64,000 nucleotides of DNA from contig NZ_JAGHMF010000001.1 in NCBI RefSeq assembly GCF_017741815.1, positions 51,896 through 115,895 on the forward strand, in the 5' to 3' direction. How positions within the stretch are numbered: position 1 is the first letter of the stretch; the number at the start of each line of letters is the position of its first letter. The notes beneath the pieces are model-generated. The model saw only the letters and a list, made by a program, of their open reading frames with translations. It ran no database searches and was not told the DNA's origin. Origin of the DNA: Rhizobium sp. 16-488-2b. GTDB lineage: Bacteria; Pseudomonadota; Alphaproteobacteria; Rhizobiales; Rhizobiaceae. A program made the translations under genes and the position numbers. Shown piece after piece: positions 31,901-40,070 of this stretch.

Positions 31901-32161
31901 ATCGTCCGTCTCGCCAAGCGGCCTGATGATCGGCAGGATCGCGGAGCGTCCGCCGAGCAGATCGACGAACTCCGAGCGCAGCACGCGCACCGCGCGCCGC
32001 GTTGGCAGATAGATGGTCACCTTGGAGAGCGACAACGGATCGGCGGGGTCATGGCGAAACAGCGGCGTCAGCCGTCCGTCGCAGAGCGTCTCGGCCAGGG
32101 TCGCGAGAAAGGGCAGCCCCGCCGGTATTGTCAGAACCCTGGGCTGGTGCCGCTCGCTCAT
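28982..32161 (-). CDS. addB: double-strand break repair protein AddB
   Basis: AddB is the second subunit of the AddAB helicase-nuclease and recognises Chi-like sites. The 1059-residue protein belongs to the alphaproteobacterial AddB group: a divergent helicase-like N-terminal half (IYLPTRRAVRVLRSEF; IIIAGSTGSVPATADL) and a C-terminal PD-(D/E)XK nuclease with GTLYHKIIDRFI and SGVADRIDITGPHSADLIDYKTG. The cysteines of the iron-sulphur type AddB are not apparent. It lies three bases after the murU-like gene and overlaps addA by 8 bases, so the genes are translationally coupled. Confidence 0.95.
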   Translation of the reverse strand: MSERHQPRVLTIPAGLPFLATLAETLCDGRLTPLFRHDPADPLSLSKVTIYLPTRRAVRVLRSEFVDLLGGRSAILPIIRPLGETDDDSGYFDEALPATLDLAQPLSNTARLLELARLILAWRNRLPDIVRSIHSDSPLVAPASPADAIWLARNLAELIDSIETEDRDWSELATLSARDHALWWQLTAEFLQIASAFWPERLNELGKSSPARHRNAILRAEANRIATMPESGPIIIAGSTGSVPATADLIAAVAARREGVIVLPGLDVGMPDAHWQMVAPDMADAARRSHSQYGLAQLLKRLRLTRDDVSTLASAPDALAVRAQILSHALSPSEATSDWSRWKTALPESDIAAAFADVSLIEAGNEREEATAIAIALRLALEQPGKDGESRAALITPDRNLARRVMAELSRFGIVADDSAGTPLAAMPQGTLLQLLLEAALRPGDPVAIVSLLKHPLARFGLERGALSEAVAALELLALRGGVAEVDISALGPLLEHQLSEQALDRHAPHWRKALPVHAIDLARDLARRVGEATEPLASALVRHETAGRGLTTRFTLSDWADRTGRAIEAVARDEKGDLSGLWSGEAGDTLATLLGEVIGTEGQIEADGAQWIDIMAALSAGQAVKPQALSHPRLFIFGTLEARLQSVDTLILGGLNEGSWPGQTANNPFISRSMKTEIGLEPPERRIGQLAHDFEMANGTRHLVYTRALRKGSTPTVASRWLQRLMAFCGKNFEATLKDRGEQFVHWASLLDEGQRQAPAQRPSPTPPREVQPKSYSFSEVGRLRRDPYAIYARRVLKLDAVDAFNRDPGAAERGTLYHKIIDRFIREGNIAGTPDGTAAMERILTELFDMEQLPAHIDAVWRPRFREVARSFLTWEAERRPGLQRTLTEVRGAMQLEQVDIRLSGVADRIDITGPHSADLIDYKTGYNPSPAQARALLDPQLALEAEVLKAGGFTDAGKLVPQDLLYVRLRPGSRFQVDTVNNEFSARSDKAKSAIELAGDSIDQLVKFVALLQSGEKGFTSRLIPAQQFEFGGDYDHLARVSEWSTAESDEASNDE

Positions 32162-32164
32162 GGC

Positions 32165-32896
32165 CTATGCCAACGCCCGGTAACGCCGGATCGTGTCTTC
32201 CGCGTCGCCGATCGCCTCGGGCGTGCCGACGGTCAGCCAATGACCCTCGAGCATCATGCCGTAAAGTCGGCCGCGCGCGATCGCCTTGTCGAAATAGATG
32301 TTGAGATTGAAGGCGTCGACAGGCGCGTCGTCGAGAAACGCGGTCTGCATGGCAATCGCCCCGGCATAGACCACCGGGTCGGGACCATCGGCGCGAACGC
32401 GGCTCAGTCGGCCGGCCTCATCCCGGTTGAAGTCGTTCTTGCCGTTATGCCCGGTCGTGTCTTCGAGATTGACGCACAGCATCGCCATGTCCATCCGGTC
32501 CGCATCGAAGAATCCGGCTAAGCGCTTCAGATTGCTCGGCCGGTCCGGCCGCTCGCCGATCCAGAAGAGATCGGCATTGGTGACGAATACAGGACCGCGA
32601 TCGAGCAGCTTCAGGCCCTTCGCCAGGCCGCCACCATTGTTCATCAAGCCGGCGCGCTCGTCGGAGATGATGATCTCAAGCGCCTTGTAGCGGCTGAGAT
32701 GGTCGAGCATCTGGTCGGCGTGATGGTGCACATTGACCACCGCCTTCTCGACGCCCGCTTCGGCCAGCGAATCCAGCGCATAGTCGATCATCGCCTTGCC
32801 GTCGATTTTCACCAGCGGCTTGGGGATCGTATCGGTAATCGGGCGCATGCGGGTGCCGAGACCGGCAGCCAGCACCATGGCTTGTTTAATGGTCAT
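32165..32896 (-). CDS. murU: sugar-phosphate nucleotidyltransferase, probably MurNAc-1-P uridylyltransferase (MurU-like)
   Basis: The 243-residue protein has the nucleotidyltransferase signature MVLAAGLGTRMRPITDTIPK, then PLVKIDGKAMIDYALDSLAE, HHHADQMLDHL and FVTNADLFWIG with the metal-binding aspartate. The MurU/RmlA family makes nucleotide sugars. MurU converts MurNAc-1-phosphate to UDP-MurNAc in peptidoglycan recycling, together with the kinase AmgK. The gene directly follows a kinase of AmgK type (fused to TsaE), which supports the MurU reading; mannose-1-phosphate guanylyltransferase is an alternative. It lies 12 bases after the tsaE-amgK gene. Confidence 0.82.
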   Translation of the reverse strand: MTIKQAMVLAAGLGTRMRPITDTIPKPLVKIDGKAMIDYALDSLAEAGVEKAVVNVHHHADQMLDHLSRYKALEIIISDERAGLMNNGGGLAKGLKLLDRGPVFVTNADLFWIGERPDRPSNLKRLAGFFDADRMDMAMLCVNLEDTTGHNGKNDFNRDEAGRLSRVRADGPDPVVYAGAIAMQTAFLDDAPVDAFNLNIYFDKAIARGRLYGMMLEGHWLTVGTPEAIGDAEDTIRRYRALA

Positions 32897-32908
32897 ATCG
32901 TCCGAAAC

Positions 32909-34426
32909 TTATGATTCGCTGGTGACTATTCCAGTCCTTACGCACCACTCGCGCAAGGGGGCAAGCGTTTCATGCTGAAGCGCCACGCTCAAGTAGGAGA
33001 GCGTGCGCGGCATGTGCTTCATGTAGCCAGGTTTCCCGTCGCGCCGCATCAACCGAACCCATAGCCCGGCCAGCTTGCAATTGCGCTGCGCCGACATGAT
33101 CGCCCAGCTTTTCAGGAAGCCTGCCTCGTCGAATCCACCCTGCGCGCGGCGCAGCGATAGATAGTGCTCCATCAGCCGGTCGAAGAGATCGGGCTCGATC
33201 GTCACGCGCGCATCCTGGGCGATCGAGGCGAGATCGTAGGCCGTCGGCCCGATCATCGCGTCTTGAAAATCGATCAGGCCGACCCGTTTTACGCCGGTCT
33301 CGGCTTCCCGCCAGATGATATTGGGTGAATGAAAATCGCGTAGCAGCAGGTTTTTCTCGGTCGCATCAAGCTGGTCGATCAGCGCGTCCCAGATCGCCAG
33401 GTATTCGTCGCGCTCCGCATCGGTCACCGGCGCCCCATCGCGTTTCCACGGCAGATGCCAGTCGAGCACCAGACGCACTTCCATCTTCATGGCGGTACGG
33501 TCGAAATCCGGAATGTGGTGCACGTGGCCGTCGGTGACGCGGATATCCTGCGGGATCGCCTGCGCATGCAGGGCCGCAAGGCACGCGACGCTCTCGAGGT
33601 AGCGCTCTGCGATCGGCTGGCCGTTCTCGTCGAGAACCCCATCGCTGCCGAGATCTTCGATCAGCAGGATTCCCTGCTCGTAGTCGACGTCATGGATCAG
33701 CGGCGTCGCGAAGCCGCGCTCGCGCAACACGTCCGCGATGGCGACAAAGGGATAAGCGTTCTCGGCAATATGCGCCACCTTCGGATAGGGCTTGCCATCA
33801 AGCACCGGCGGCCCTTCCGGCAGCGGCGGCCAGTCCATCAGGATGCGGCGCACACCATCGTCGGGATAGATCGCCTCGTAGGCCCGGAGCGATGCATCGC
33901 CAGTGAGAAACCGGCGCTTGGCAAGCGGGTAACCGGCCTCTGCCAGAAAGGCGCGAATGGCGAGCACGCGATTGATCCGCGCGGCGTGCTTCTCCGGCGC
34001 GGCGATCGTCGCCCGGCGTCCCGCGCCCTCATGCGTCAGCGTCACCACGATCCGGTCATCCGGCAGCTCGCTCTCGGCCATCTCCGGCCATTCGACCAGA
34101 CAGATCCCACTCTGCAGCGCCTCGTCAAAGCCGAGCTCGGTCAGTTCCGCGGCATCGCCGAGCCGGTAGAGATCGAAATGCGCGACGGGAATGCGCAGAT
34201 CGTAGGATTGCACGAGCGTGAAGGTTGGGCTCGGCACTTCGAGCTCCGCGTCGTCGGCAATCGCGCGGATCAGCGCTCGCGACAGCGAGGACTTGCCAGC
34301 GCCGAGATCACCCGATAGCGCTAGGCAATCGCCCGGCTTCAGCGCCAGCGCCAGATCCTCGCCGAGACGGTCGGTCGCTGCCTCGTCTTCCAGGAAAAGC
34401 GAGATGACAGGCGCGCTTGTCGTCAT
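32909..34426 (-). CDS. fusion of TsaE (tRNA t6A synthesis ATPase) and AmgK-like sugar/aminoglycoside kinase
   Basis: This 505-residue protein joins two domains. Residues 1-155 are TsaE, the ATPase that aids threonylcarbamoylation of adenosine 37 in tRNAs: Walker A GDLGAGKSSLSRALIRA at 39-55, SPTFTLVQSYD, FDLYRLGDAAELTELG and CLVEWPE. Residues 165-505 are an aminoglycoside phosphotransferase-type kinase with RRFLTGDASLRAYEA, GILLIEDLG, the catalytic loop LRDFHSPNIIW and VGLIDFQDAMIGPTAYDLAS. In Pseudomonas and Caulobacter the kinase AmgK phosphorylates MurNAc or GlcNAc at C1. The ATG at 34426 overlaps the end of the histidine kinase. Confidence 0.9.
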   Translation of the reverse strand: MTTSAPVISLFLEDEAATDRLGEDLALALKPGDCLALSGDLGAGKSSLSRALIRAIADDAELEVPSPTFTLVQSYDLRIPVAHFDLYRLGDAAELTELGFDEALQSGICLVEWPEMAESELPDDRIVVTLTHEGAGRRATIAAPEKHAARINRVLAIRAFLAEAGYPLAKRRFLTGDASLRAYEAIYPDDGVRRILMDWPPLPEGPPVLDGKPYPKVAHIAENAYPFVAIADVLRERGFATPLIHDVDYEQGILLIEDLGSDGVLDENGQPIAERYLESVACLAALHAQAIPQDIRVTDGHVHHIPDFDRTAMKMEVRLVLDWHLPWKRDGAPVTDAERDEYLAIWDALIDQLDATEKNLLLRDFHSPNIIWREAETGVKRVGLIDFQDAMIGPTAYDLASIAQDARVTIEPDLFDRLMEHYLSLRRAQGGFDEAGFLKSWAIMSAQRNCKLAGLWVRLMRRDGKPGYMKHMPRTLSYLSVALQHETLAPLREWCVRTGIVTSES

Positions 34427-37005
34427 TCGGCGGCGGCGTAGGAGGGGAGGTTGGCCGAAGGAATCCGGCAAATGACCGTCGTGCCCTTGCCCGGCTGGCT
34501 ATCGATGACGACCTGGCCGTTGTGAAGGTTGACGAAGCTGTCGACGATCGAAAGGCCGAGGCCTGCACCACCGCGCTTGCCGCTTTTTGCGCCCGTCGCG
34601 AAGCGGTCGAAGACAGTCGAGATCATCTCTTGCGAGATGCCCGGGCCTTGATCGGTCACGCTGAAGACGAAGTCCGTTCCCTCGCGCTGGCAGGCCAGCG
34701 ATATCGAAGCGCCCTCCGGCGAGAAATTCGCGGCGTTGGAGAGAAGCTTGACCAGAATCTGCTTCAGGCGCTGCGGATCGGCGATGATCGATCCGAGCCG
34801 CGCCGGCGCCGTGATCTCCAGCGTCACGCCGCTTTCCTGCAGGCGGTCGGCAATCTGGATCGAGACGTCGTCGAGCAGGTCGCCGAGGTCGATCTCCGAA
34901 TAGTTCAGCCGCATGATGCCGGCATCGACGGTCGCAAGATCAAGAATGTCGTTCACCAGTGTCAGCAGGACCGACGAGGAGGTGGAGATATGGTCGATAT
35001 ACTCCGCCTGCCGCTCATTCAGATCGCCAAGCCCCGGCGTGCGCAACAGGTCGGTGAAGCCGATGATGTTGGTCAGCGGCGAGCGCAGCTCGTAGGAGAC
35101 GTGCTGGACGAAGTCGTTCTTCAGCTCGTCTGCCTTGCGCAGCGCGTCGTTCTTTTCCGTCAGTGCCCGTTCGGCGCGAACGCTATCCGTCATGTTGACG
35201 AAGGTCAGCATCGTCTGCGCGTTCGGCAGCGGTATGACCGCGTAGTCGAGCACCAGACCGGAGAACAGCTCCAGCGTTCCCTGGCTCGAGCGACGCTCGT
35301 CGTCGAAGCTGGTAATCAACTCGGCGAAGGTCTTCCAGCCGTCGGGCTTGTCGTAGGAGGGCGCGCAGGCATCGCCCAGCGCACGGATATGCGTAGCCGG
35401 CTTTGCTTCCGCTTCGGTAATGCCCCAGAGCGCCCGGAATGCGGGGTTCGACAGCTGAATACGCCCATCGGGGCCGAACACGGCCACGCCTTCGGACAGA
35501 TGGTCGATCGTCTCGCCCTGAACCTTCACCAGCGTGTTGTAACGCGTCTCCAGATCGACCTGTTCGGTCAGGTTCTCGAACACCCAGGTGGCGCCGCCCT
35601 GCGGATGCGCGGTCGCAAAGACGCGCAGCGTCTGGCCGTTCGGCAGGTGCCAGAGGTCGGATTGCGTATCGAGCGCCCGGTAGACCGAAAGTGCGGTCTC
35701 TTTCCAGGTCTTCCAGTTCAGCTGGTCCGGCAGCTTCTTGGCGGCGCGCAGGCGCTCCAGAAGCTCGGCATTGTCAGGCTTGCTCTCGAGGAATGCGATA
35801 TCGAGCTGCCACAGCGTGACAAAAGCCTGGTTATAGAACTGCAGGCGCTGGTCGCCGTCGAAGATCGCGACCGGTGTCGCCAGATGGTCGAGCGTCTCGG
35901 CGTGGCTCTTCAGCGTCCGCTCCAGCTCGGCACGAACGGTCTCGACGCCGGAGACATCGACCGCGATGCCGGCCGAACCGCTCGGAACCTTCACATCGAC
36001 AACGTCGAGGAAGGTGCGGTTGCCGTGAATGACGGTCGAAATCTTGTCGTGGAACGGCGATTCCGGCGTGGCGACGGCGCGGATGCGCTCGCGCGCGATG
36101 GTCGTCAGGATCTCACGGCCCTCGGAGATCGCCTCGTCGGGTGATGCGGCGTCGACGGCCGCACCATAGGCGTGGTTCACCCAGGTCAGTCGGCCCTCGG
36201 TGTCGCGCTGCCAGGCCGGCAGGTCGATGGAGTCAAGCAGGCCCTGAAACGCCGAGATCGACGACATCAGCCGGTCGCGCTCGATCTTCAGTTCGGCAAG
36301 CTCGGCGCGCAGATTGTTCAGCGCCACGAAGCGAACGAAGGCGCGGCCGCCGGAAACCCGGCCCTGCGCCTCCAGAACCTCTTCGCGGTGGGTCTCGACG
36401 ACGATGTCGAAGCTCTTTGCGGATTGCCGCAAGCCGTCGATGGCGCGGTCGAGTTCCGATGCCGAGCGCGGCTTCAGCCAGAGCCCGAAGGCCAGAAATT
36501 CATTGTCCTGCGGTGCACCGGTCTCGGCCGGCAGCTGTCCCAACAGTTCGGGGCGCTCATCGCCGTCCCAGATCACGATGCGCCGGTTCTTGTCGGCGAT
36601 CAGCGCCTGGTATTGCGAAATGCGCTGCTGCGCGTCCGATAACGCGGAGCGGATCTCGCGGCCTTCGCTCTCGAGATTGCCGCGCTGGCGCACGACCCAG
36701 AGCGTCGAAAGAAGGGCTGCCGAGATGACGCCGATCACGACGGAGAAGCCGACGACCTGCGTGGATGTGAAAAGATGCGGAGACGCGGCAGCCTCTGCCG
36801 CCGCCTGTGCGAAAACCGGCTGGGCGATCGACGCCATTGCAGTCCCCGCGGCAAAGATCCTTGCCACCTGAGCCAACAAGCCTGATCCCTGCGTCGAAGC
36901 CTTTGGGGCATCGACCGGTTTTCCATTGCCCGGGTGACCAGTGCAGCAAGACGGGTAAACGCCGTCTTCTGCCTGTTTGACCAGGCGGTGCATCATTTCC
37001 GACAT
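34423..37005 (-). CDS. PAS-domain sensor histidine kinase
   Basis: This 860-residue protein has an N-terminal region with a hydrophobic stretch near residue 25-45, a strong membrane helix near residue 65-85 (TQVVGFSVVIGVISAALL), then a coiled coil and several PAS-like domains (about residues 190-560, including IDLPAWQRDTEGRLTWVNHAYG and GVAVFGPDGRIQLSNPAF). The kinase core has the H box FVQHVSYELRSPLTNIIGF near residue 620 and N, G1 and G2 boxes ending GGAGLGLSIV. I choose ATG 37005, preceded by GGAGAC; the ORF opens earlier. The start is separated by 200 bases from the ahcY terminator. No response regulator is adjacent; the signal is unknown. Confidence 0.9.
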   Translation of the reverse strand: MSEMMHRLVKQAEDGVYPSCCTGHPGNGKPVDAPKASTQGSGLLAQVARIFAAGTAMASIAQPVFAQAAAEAAASPHLFTSTQVVGFSVVIGVISAALLSTLWVVRQRGNLESEGREIRSALSDAQQRISQYQALIADKNRRIVIWDGDERPELLGQLPAETGAPQDNEFLAFGLWLKPRSASELDRAIDGLRQSAKSFDIVVETHREEVLEAQGRVSGGRAFVRFVALNNLRAELAELKIERDRLMSSISAFQGLLDSIDLPAWQRDTEGRLTWVNHAYGAAVDAASPDEAISEGREILTTIARERIRAVATPESPFHDKISTVIHGNRTFLDVVDVKVPSGSAGIAVDVSGVETVRAELERTLKSHAETLDHLATPVAIFDGDQRLQFYNQAFVTLWQLDIAFLESKPDNAELLERLRAAKKLPDQLNWKTWKETALSVYRALDTQSDLWHLPNGQTLRVFATAHPQGGATWVFENLTEQVDLETRYNTLVKVQGETIDHLSEGVAVFGPDGRIQLSNPAFRALWGITEAEAKPATHIRALGDACAPSYDKPDGWKTFAELITSFDDERRSSQGTLELFSGLVLDYAVIPLPNAQTMLTFVNMTDSVRAERALTEKNDALRKADELKNDFVQHVSYELRSPLTNIIGFTDLLRTPGLGDLNERQAEYIDHISTSSSVLLTLVNDILDLATVDAGIMRLNYSEIDLGDLLDDVSIQIADRLQESGVTLEITAPARLGSIIADPQRLKQILVKLLSNAANFSPEGASISLACQREGTDFVFSVTDQGPGISQEMISTVFDRFATGAKSGKRGGAGLGLSIVDSFVNLHNGQVVIDSQPGKGTTVICRIPSANLPSYAAAE

Positions 37006-37140
37006 GCGCGGTATGTCTCCGTCCTTTTGTGCCGCATTACGACAAGACATCCCATTTTCGAAGCAAACGGACGCGTCCGTCTCCACGAATCGAGTGTTAA
37101 AACAATACTTCGGATAGGATTCGTCGGGAAGATGTGTGCC

Positions 37141-37178
37141 AAAAAATAAGGGTGCGGCATTTGTCAATGCCGCACCCT
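37141..37178 (-). terminator. ahcY terminator
   Basis: AGGGTGCGGCATT and AATGCCGCACCCT form a perfect 13-bp stem around a 4-base loop. On the minus strand it is followed by TATTTTTT. It lies about 28 bases beyond the ahcY stop codon. Confidence 0.93.
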
Positions 37179-37206
37179 CTAGATGTTGTGGATATCAGAT
37201 CCGCTG

Positions 37207-38607
37207 TTAGTATCTGTAGTGGTCAGCCTTGAACGGACCCTGCGGCGTGACGCCGATGTAGGATGCCTGTTCTTCCGAAAGCTGCGTCAGCTTGACGCCG
37301 AGCTTGGCGAGATGCAGGCGCGCGACCTTCTCGTCGAGGTGCTTCGGCAGGATGTAGACCTGGTTCTGGTACTGGCCGGGCTTGGTGAAGAGCTCGATCT
37401 GCGCCAGCGTCTGGTTCGTGAACGAAGCCGACATGACGAAGGACGGATGGCCCGTCGCGTTGCCGAGGTTCAGCAGGCGGCCTTCCGAGAGCAGGATGAT
37501 GCGGTTGCCCTTCGGGAATTCGATCAGGTCGACCTGCGGCTTGATATTGGTCCACTTCAGGTTACGCAGCGCGGCAACTTCGATTTCGTTGTCGAAGTGG
37601 CCGATGTTGCCGACGATCGCCATGTCCTTCATCGCGCGCATGTGGTCGATGCGGATGACGTCCTTGTTGCCGGTTGTGGTGATGAAGATGTCGGCGGTGG
37701 AGACGACGTCTTCGAGCGTGACGACTTCGAAGCCGTCCATGGCGGCCTGGAGCGCGCAGATCGGGTCGACTTCCGTGACCTTGACGCGTGCGCCGGCGCC
37801 GAGCAGCGAAGCAGCCGAACCCTTGCCGACGTCGCCGTAACCGCAGACGACGGCAACCTTGCCGGCCATCATCACGTCGGTGCCGCGGCGGATGCCGTCA
37901 ACCAGCGATTCCTTGCAGCCATACTTGTTGTCGAACTTCGACTTGGTGACGCTATCGTTGACGTTGATGGCAGGGAAGGGCAGCAGGCCCTTCTGGGAGA
38001 GCTGGTACAGGCGGTTGACACCCGTGGTGGTTTCTTCGGTCACACCCTTGATCGCGTCCCGCTGCTTGGTGAACCAGCCAGGCGAAGCGGCGAGGCGCTT
38101 CTTGATCTGTGCGAAGAGGATCTCTTCTTCTTCAGAATGCGGGCTCGACAGCACGTCTTCGCCGGCTTCGGCGCGGGCGCCGAGCAGGATGTACATGGTG
38201 GCGTCGCCGCCGTCATCGAGGATCATGTTGGAGAGGCCGCCGTCAGCCCACTGGAAGATCTGGTCGGTGTAGACCCAGTAGTCATGCAGGGATTCGCCCT
38301 TGACGGCGAAGACGGGAACGCCCGAAGCGGCGATCGCGGCAGCGGCGTGGTCCTGCGTCGAGAAGATGTTGCACGATGCCCAACGCACTTCGGCGCCGAG
38401 AGCGACCAGCGTCTCGATGAGCACGGCCGTCTGGATCGTCATGTGCAGCGAGCCGGTGATGCGCGCGCCCTTGAGCGGCTTCGATGCGCCGAACTCTTCG
38501 CGGCAGGACATCAGGCCCGGCATTTCGGTTTCAGCGATCGTGATTTCCTTGCGGCCGAAGTCTGCGAGGCCGATATCGGCGACGACGTAATCTTTTTCAG
38601 TGCTCAT
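37207..38607 (-). CDS. ahcY: adenosylhomocysteinase
   Basis: AhcY hydrolyses S-adenosylhomocysteine to adenosine and homocysteine, removing the inhibitor of methyltransferases. The 466-residue protein has the signature [20 protein letters not shown] for NAD binding near residue 235, [20 protein letters not shown], the [15 protein letters not shown] stretch, and the C-terminal FKADHYRY found in this family. The ATG at 38607 matches family length; four upstream codons in frame are not conserved. A palindrome 120-145 bases upstream of the start is a candidate operator. Confidence 0.97.
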   Translation of the reverse strand: MSTEKDYVVADIGLADFGRKEITIAETEMPGLMSCREEFGASKPLKGARITGSLHMTIQTAVLIETLVALGAEVRWASCNIFSTQDHAAAAIAASGVPVFAVKGESLHDYWVYTDQIFQWADGGLSNMILDDGGDATMYILLGARAEAGEDVLSSPHSEEEEILFAQIKKRLAASPGWFTKQRDAIKGVTEETTTGVNRLYQLSQKGLLPFPAINVNDSVTKSKFDNKYGCKESLVDGIRRGTDVMMAGKVAVVCGYGDVGKGSAASLLGAGARVKVTEVDPICALQAAMDGFEVVTLEDVVSTADIFITTTGNKDVIRIDHMRAMKDMAIVGNIGHFDNEIEVAALRNLKWTNIKPQVDLIEFPKGNRIILLSEGRLLNLGNATGHPSFVMSASFTNQTLAQIELFTKPGQYQNQVYILPKHLDEKVARLHLAKLGVKLTQLSEEQASYIGVTPQGPFKADHYRY

Positions 38608-38731
38608 TGGGTTCTCCATGCTGAAAGCGTCTCAGATGCGAAGGCGCGAAACGAGGTCGCGCGACGAAAAGCTCCGCGCAGGCGCGGTCATGCCAGCCGT
38701 TTAGCAGGCTTCTATGACGAAGGCAATAATG

Positions 38732-38751
38732 ATATAAAGAAGTCTTTATAT
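38732..38751 (-). promoter_or_regulatory. candidate ahcY operator (perfect inverted repeat)
   Basis: ATATAAAGA and TCTTTATAT are a perfect 9-bp inverted repeat with a 2-base spacer, about 125 bases upstream of ahcY. In many Proteobacteria ahcY is controlled by the ArsR-family repressor SahR, which responds to S-adenosylhomocysteine and binds an AT-rich palindrome; this site is of that kind by position and symmetry, but the motif match is not verified. Confidence 0.55.
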
Positions 38752-38773
38752 GTTTATATGGACCGGCGGACCG

Positions 38774-39052
38774 TTACATATCTTCGCCGAACTTGTTCTG
38801 GATTAGCTGGTCCAGCGCGTCGAGCGCCTGTTCGGCCTGGTTGCCGCTGGCAGAGACCAAGACGCTTGAGCCCGGGCTTGCGGCCAGCATCATCAATCCC
38901 ATGATCGAGTTGCCGCCAACGGTCATCCCATCCTTCGAAACGGTGATCGAAGCGTCGAAGGTTTCGACCGTCTGCACGAATTTCGCCGAAGCGCGCGCAT
39001 GCAGGCCACGCTTGTTGATGATGAGAATTTCGCGGGAGAGCTGGACGGTCAT
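38774..39052 (-). CDS. ptsH: phosphocarrier protein HPr
   Basis: HPr carries a phosphate from enzyme I to EIIA proteins of the phosphotransferase system. The 92-residue protein has the phosphorylatable histidine at 18 in NKRGLHARASAKFV and the regulatory serine at 49 in GGNSIMGLMMLAAS, which HPr kinase targets. It is the last gene of chvI-chvG-hprK-manX-ptsH on this strand. No enzyme I, EIIB or EIIC gene is in the window, so it probably acts in regulation rather than sugar uptake. Confidence 0.96.
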   Translation of the reverse strand: MTVQLSREILIINKRGLHARASAKFVQTVETFDASITVSKDGMTVGGNSIMGLMMLAASPGSSVLVSASGNQAEQALDALDQLIQNKFGEDM

Positions 39053-39062
39053 CTGGGGCTCT

Positions 39063-39464
39063 TTACTTGCCGCTCAAGACGCGGCTGGCGACATTGATGT
39101 ACTTGCGGCCGGCTTCGGATGCCTCGGCGAGCGCCTTTTCCATATTGTCTTCGCCGCGCACGCCGGCAAGCTTGATCAGCATTGGAAGGTTCATGCCGGC
39201 AATCACTTCGGTATGTCCGCTGCTCATCACGGAGATCGCCAGATTGGAAGGGGTACCACCGAACATGTCGGTCAGGATGACCACGCCATGGCCGTCATCG
39301 GCGTTTGCAACAGCGCCCAGAATATCCTGGCGTCGCTGATCCATGTCGTCTTCGGGGCCGATACAGACCGTCTCGATGAATTTCTGAGGACCGACAACAT
39401 GTTCGACCGCATGACGAAACTCTTCAGCCAGCTTGCCGTGAGTGACAAGCACAAGTCCGATCAT
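39063..39464 (-). CDS. PTS EIIA component, mannose family
   Basis: The 133-residue protein is a mannose-type EIIA domain: MIGLVLVTHGKLAEEFRHAV with the phosphorylated histidine at position 9, and GVVILTDMFGGTPSNLAISVM near residue 60. It is 10 bases upstream of ptsH. I choose ATG 39464, where the conserved N-terminus begins; the ORF runs 40 codons further. Without an EIIB/EIIC it is likely part of the regulatory PTS of alphaproteobacteria that talks to HPr kinase and the ChvG/ChvI system. Confidence 0.93.
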   Translation of the reverse strand: MIGLVLVTHGKLAEEFRHAVEHVVGPQKFIETVCIGPEDDMDQRRQDILGAVANADDGHGVVILTDMFGGTPSNLAISVMSSGHTEVIAGMNLPMLIKLAGVRGEDNMEKALAEASEAGRKYINVASRVLSGK

Positions 39465-39617
39465 GATACTACTGCTCCCAATGGCGTATGCAAACGGTAG
39501 GCCCAATATCGCAATGCAGCAATCGCGTCCACCGTGGGGGCACATCTTGGCTATGAAAAGCCGAATGGCAAGACAAAAATGCACGGTTTCGCGCGCCAGC
39601 TGCCGGTTTCGTGGGCA

Positions 39618-40070
39618 TTAGCGCCCTATTTCGGGTGCTTTGGCCATCAATACCGCCAGTGGAAGCGGCACATTAGCCAGCAACCGAATGACGGGCAGTG
39701 TGATACCTGTTGAAACCGCGGTCGTCTCGCCCTCCGGCGGCACCCGGTCTTCCCCCGTAACGTGCCCGGGAAGAACCGCATAATGCATGGGCGCTTCCTG
39801 GATAAAGGAGAGGCGGACGATGCCGGTTCCGCGCAGCTCGATCATCCCTTGTATGGAGGACGGGCAGGCCGCGATGACCGCGTTATCCCGAGCCGAGATC
39901 ATCACCTGATCGTCTGCGACCAGCGCGGCATCGACCCCGATCCGCTGGGCCTCGGTAAGACACGCAAAGGCGAGCATCGACTTGCCCCAGCCCGATGGCC
40001 CCATGAAGAGAAGCCCGGTCTTACCGACGACGATCGCCGTCGCGTGAATATTGACCGGGGCCGTGGTCAT
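39618..40070 (-). CDS. hprK: HPr kinase/phosphorylase, short alphaproteobacterial form
   Basis: HprK phosphorylates HPr at the regulatory serine (and can remove the phosphate). The 150-residue protein lacks the N-terminal domain of the Gram-positive enzyme and contains only the kinase core: Walker A LLFMGPSGWGKSMLAFACL at residues 20-38, then VALVADDQVMI, and GMIELRGTGIVRL. The shortness is typical of alphaproteobacteria. Its start overlaps the end of chvG, and ptsH and the EIIA gene follow, so sensing, kinase and substrate lie in one run. Confidence 0.9.
   Translation of the reverse strand: MTTAPVNIHATAIVVGKTGLLFMGPSGWGKSMLAFACLTEAQRIGVDAALVADDQVMISARDNAVIAACPSSIQGMIELRGTGIVRLSFIQEAPMHYAVLPGHVTGEDRVPPEGETTAVSTGITLPVIRLLANVPLPLAVLMAKAPEIGR

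Noticed and set aside
38608..38773. A SAH or SAM riboswitch upstream of ahcY
   Set aside because: I could not find the conserved core of the SAH or SAM-II riboswitch families; a protein-operator palindrome explains the region better.
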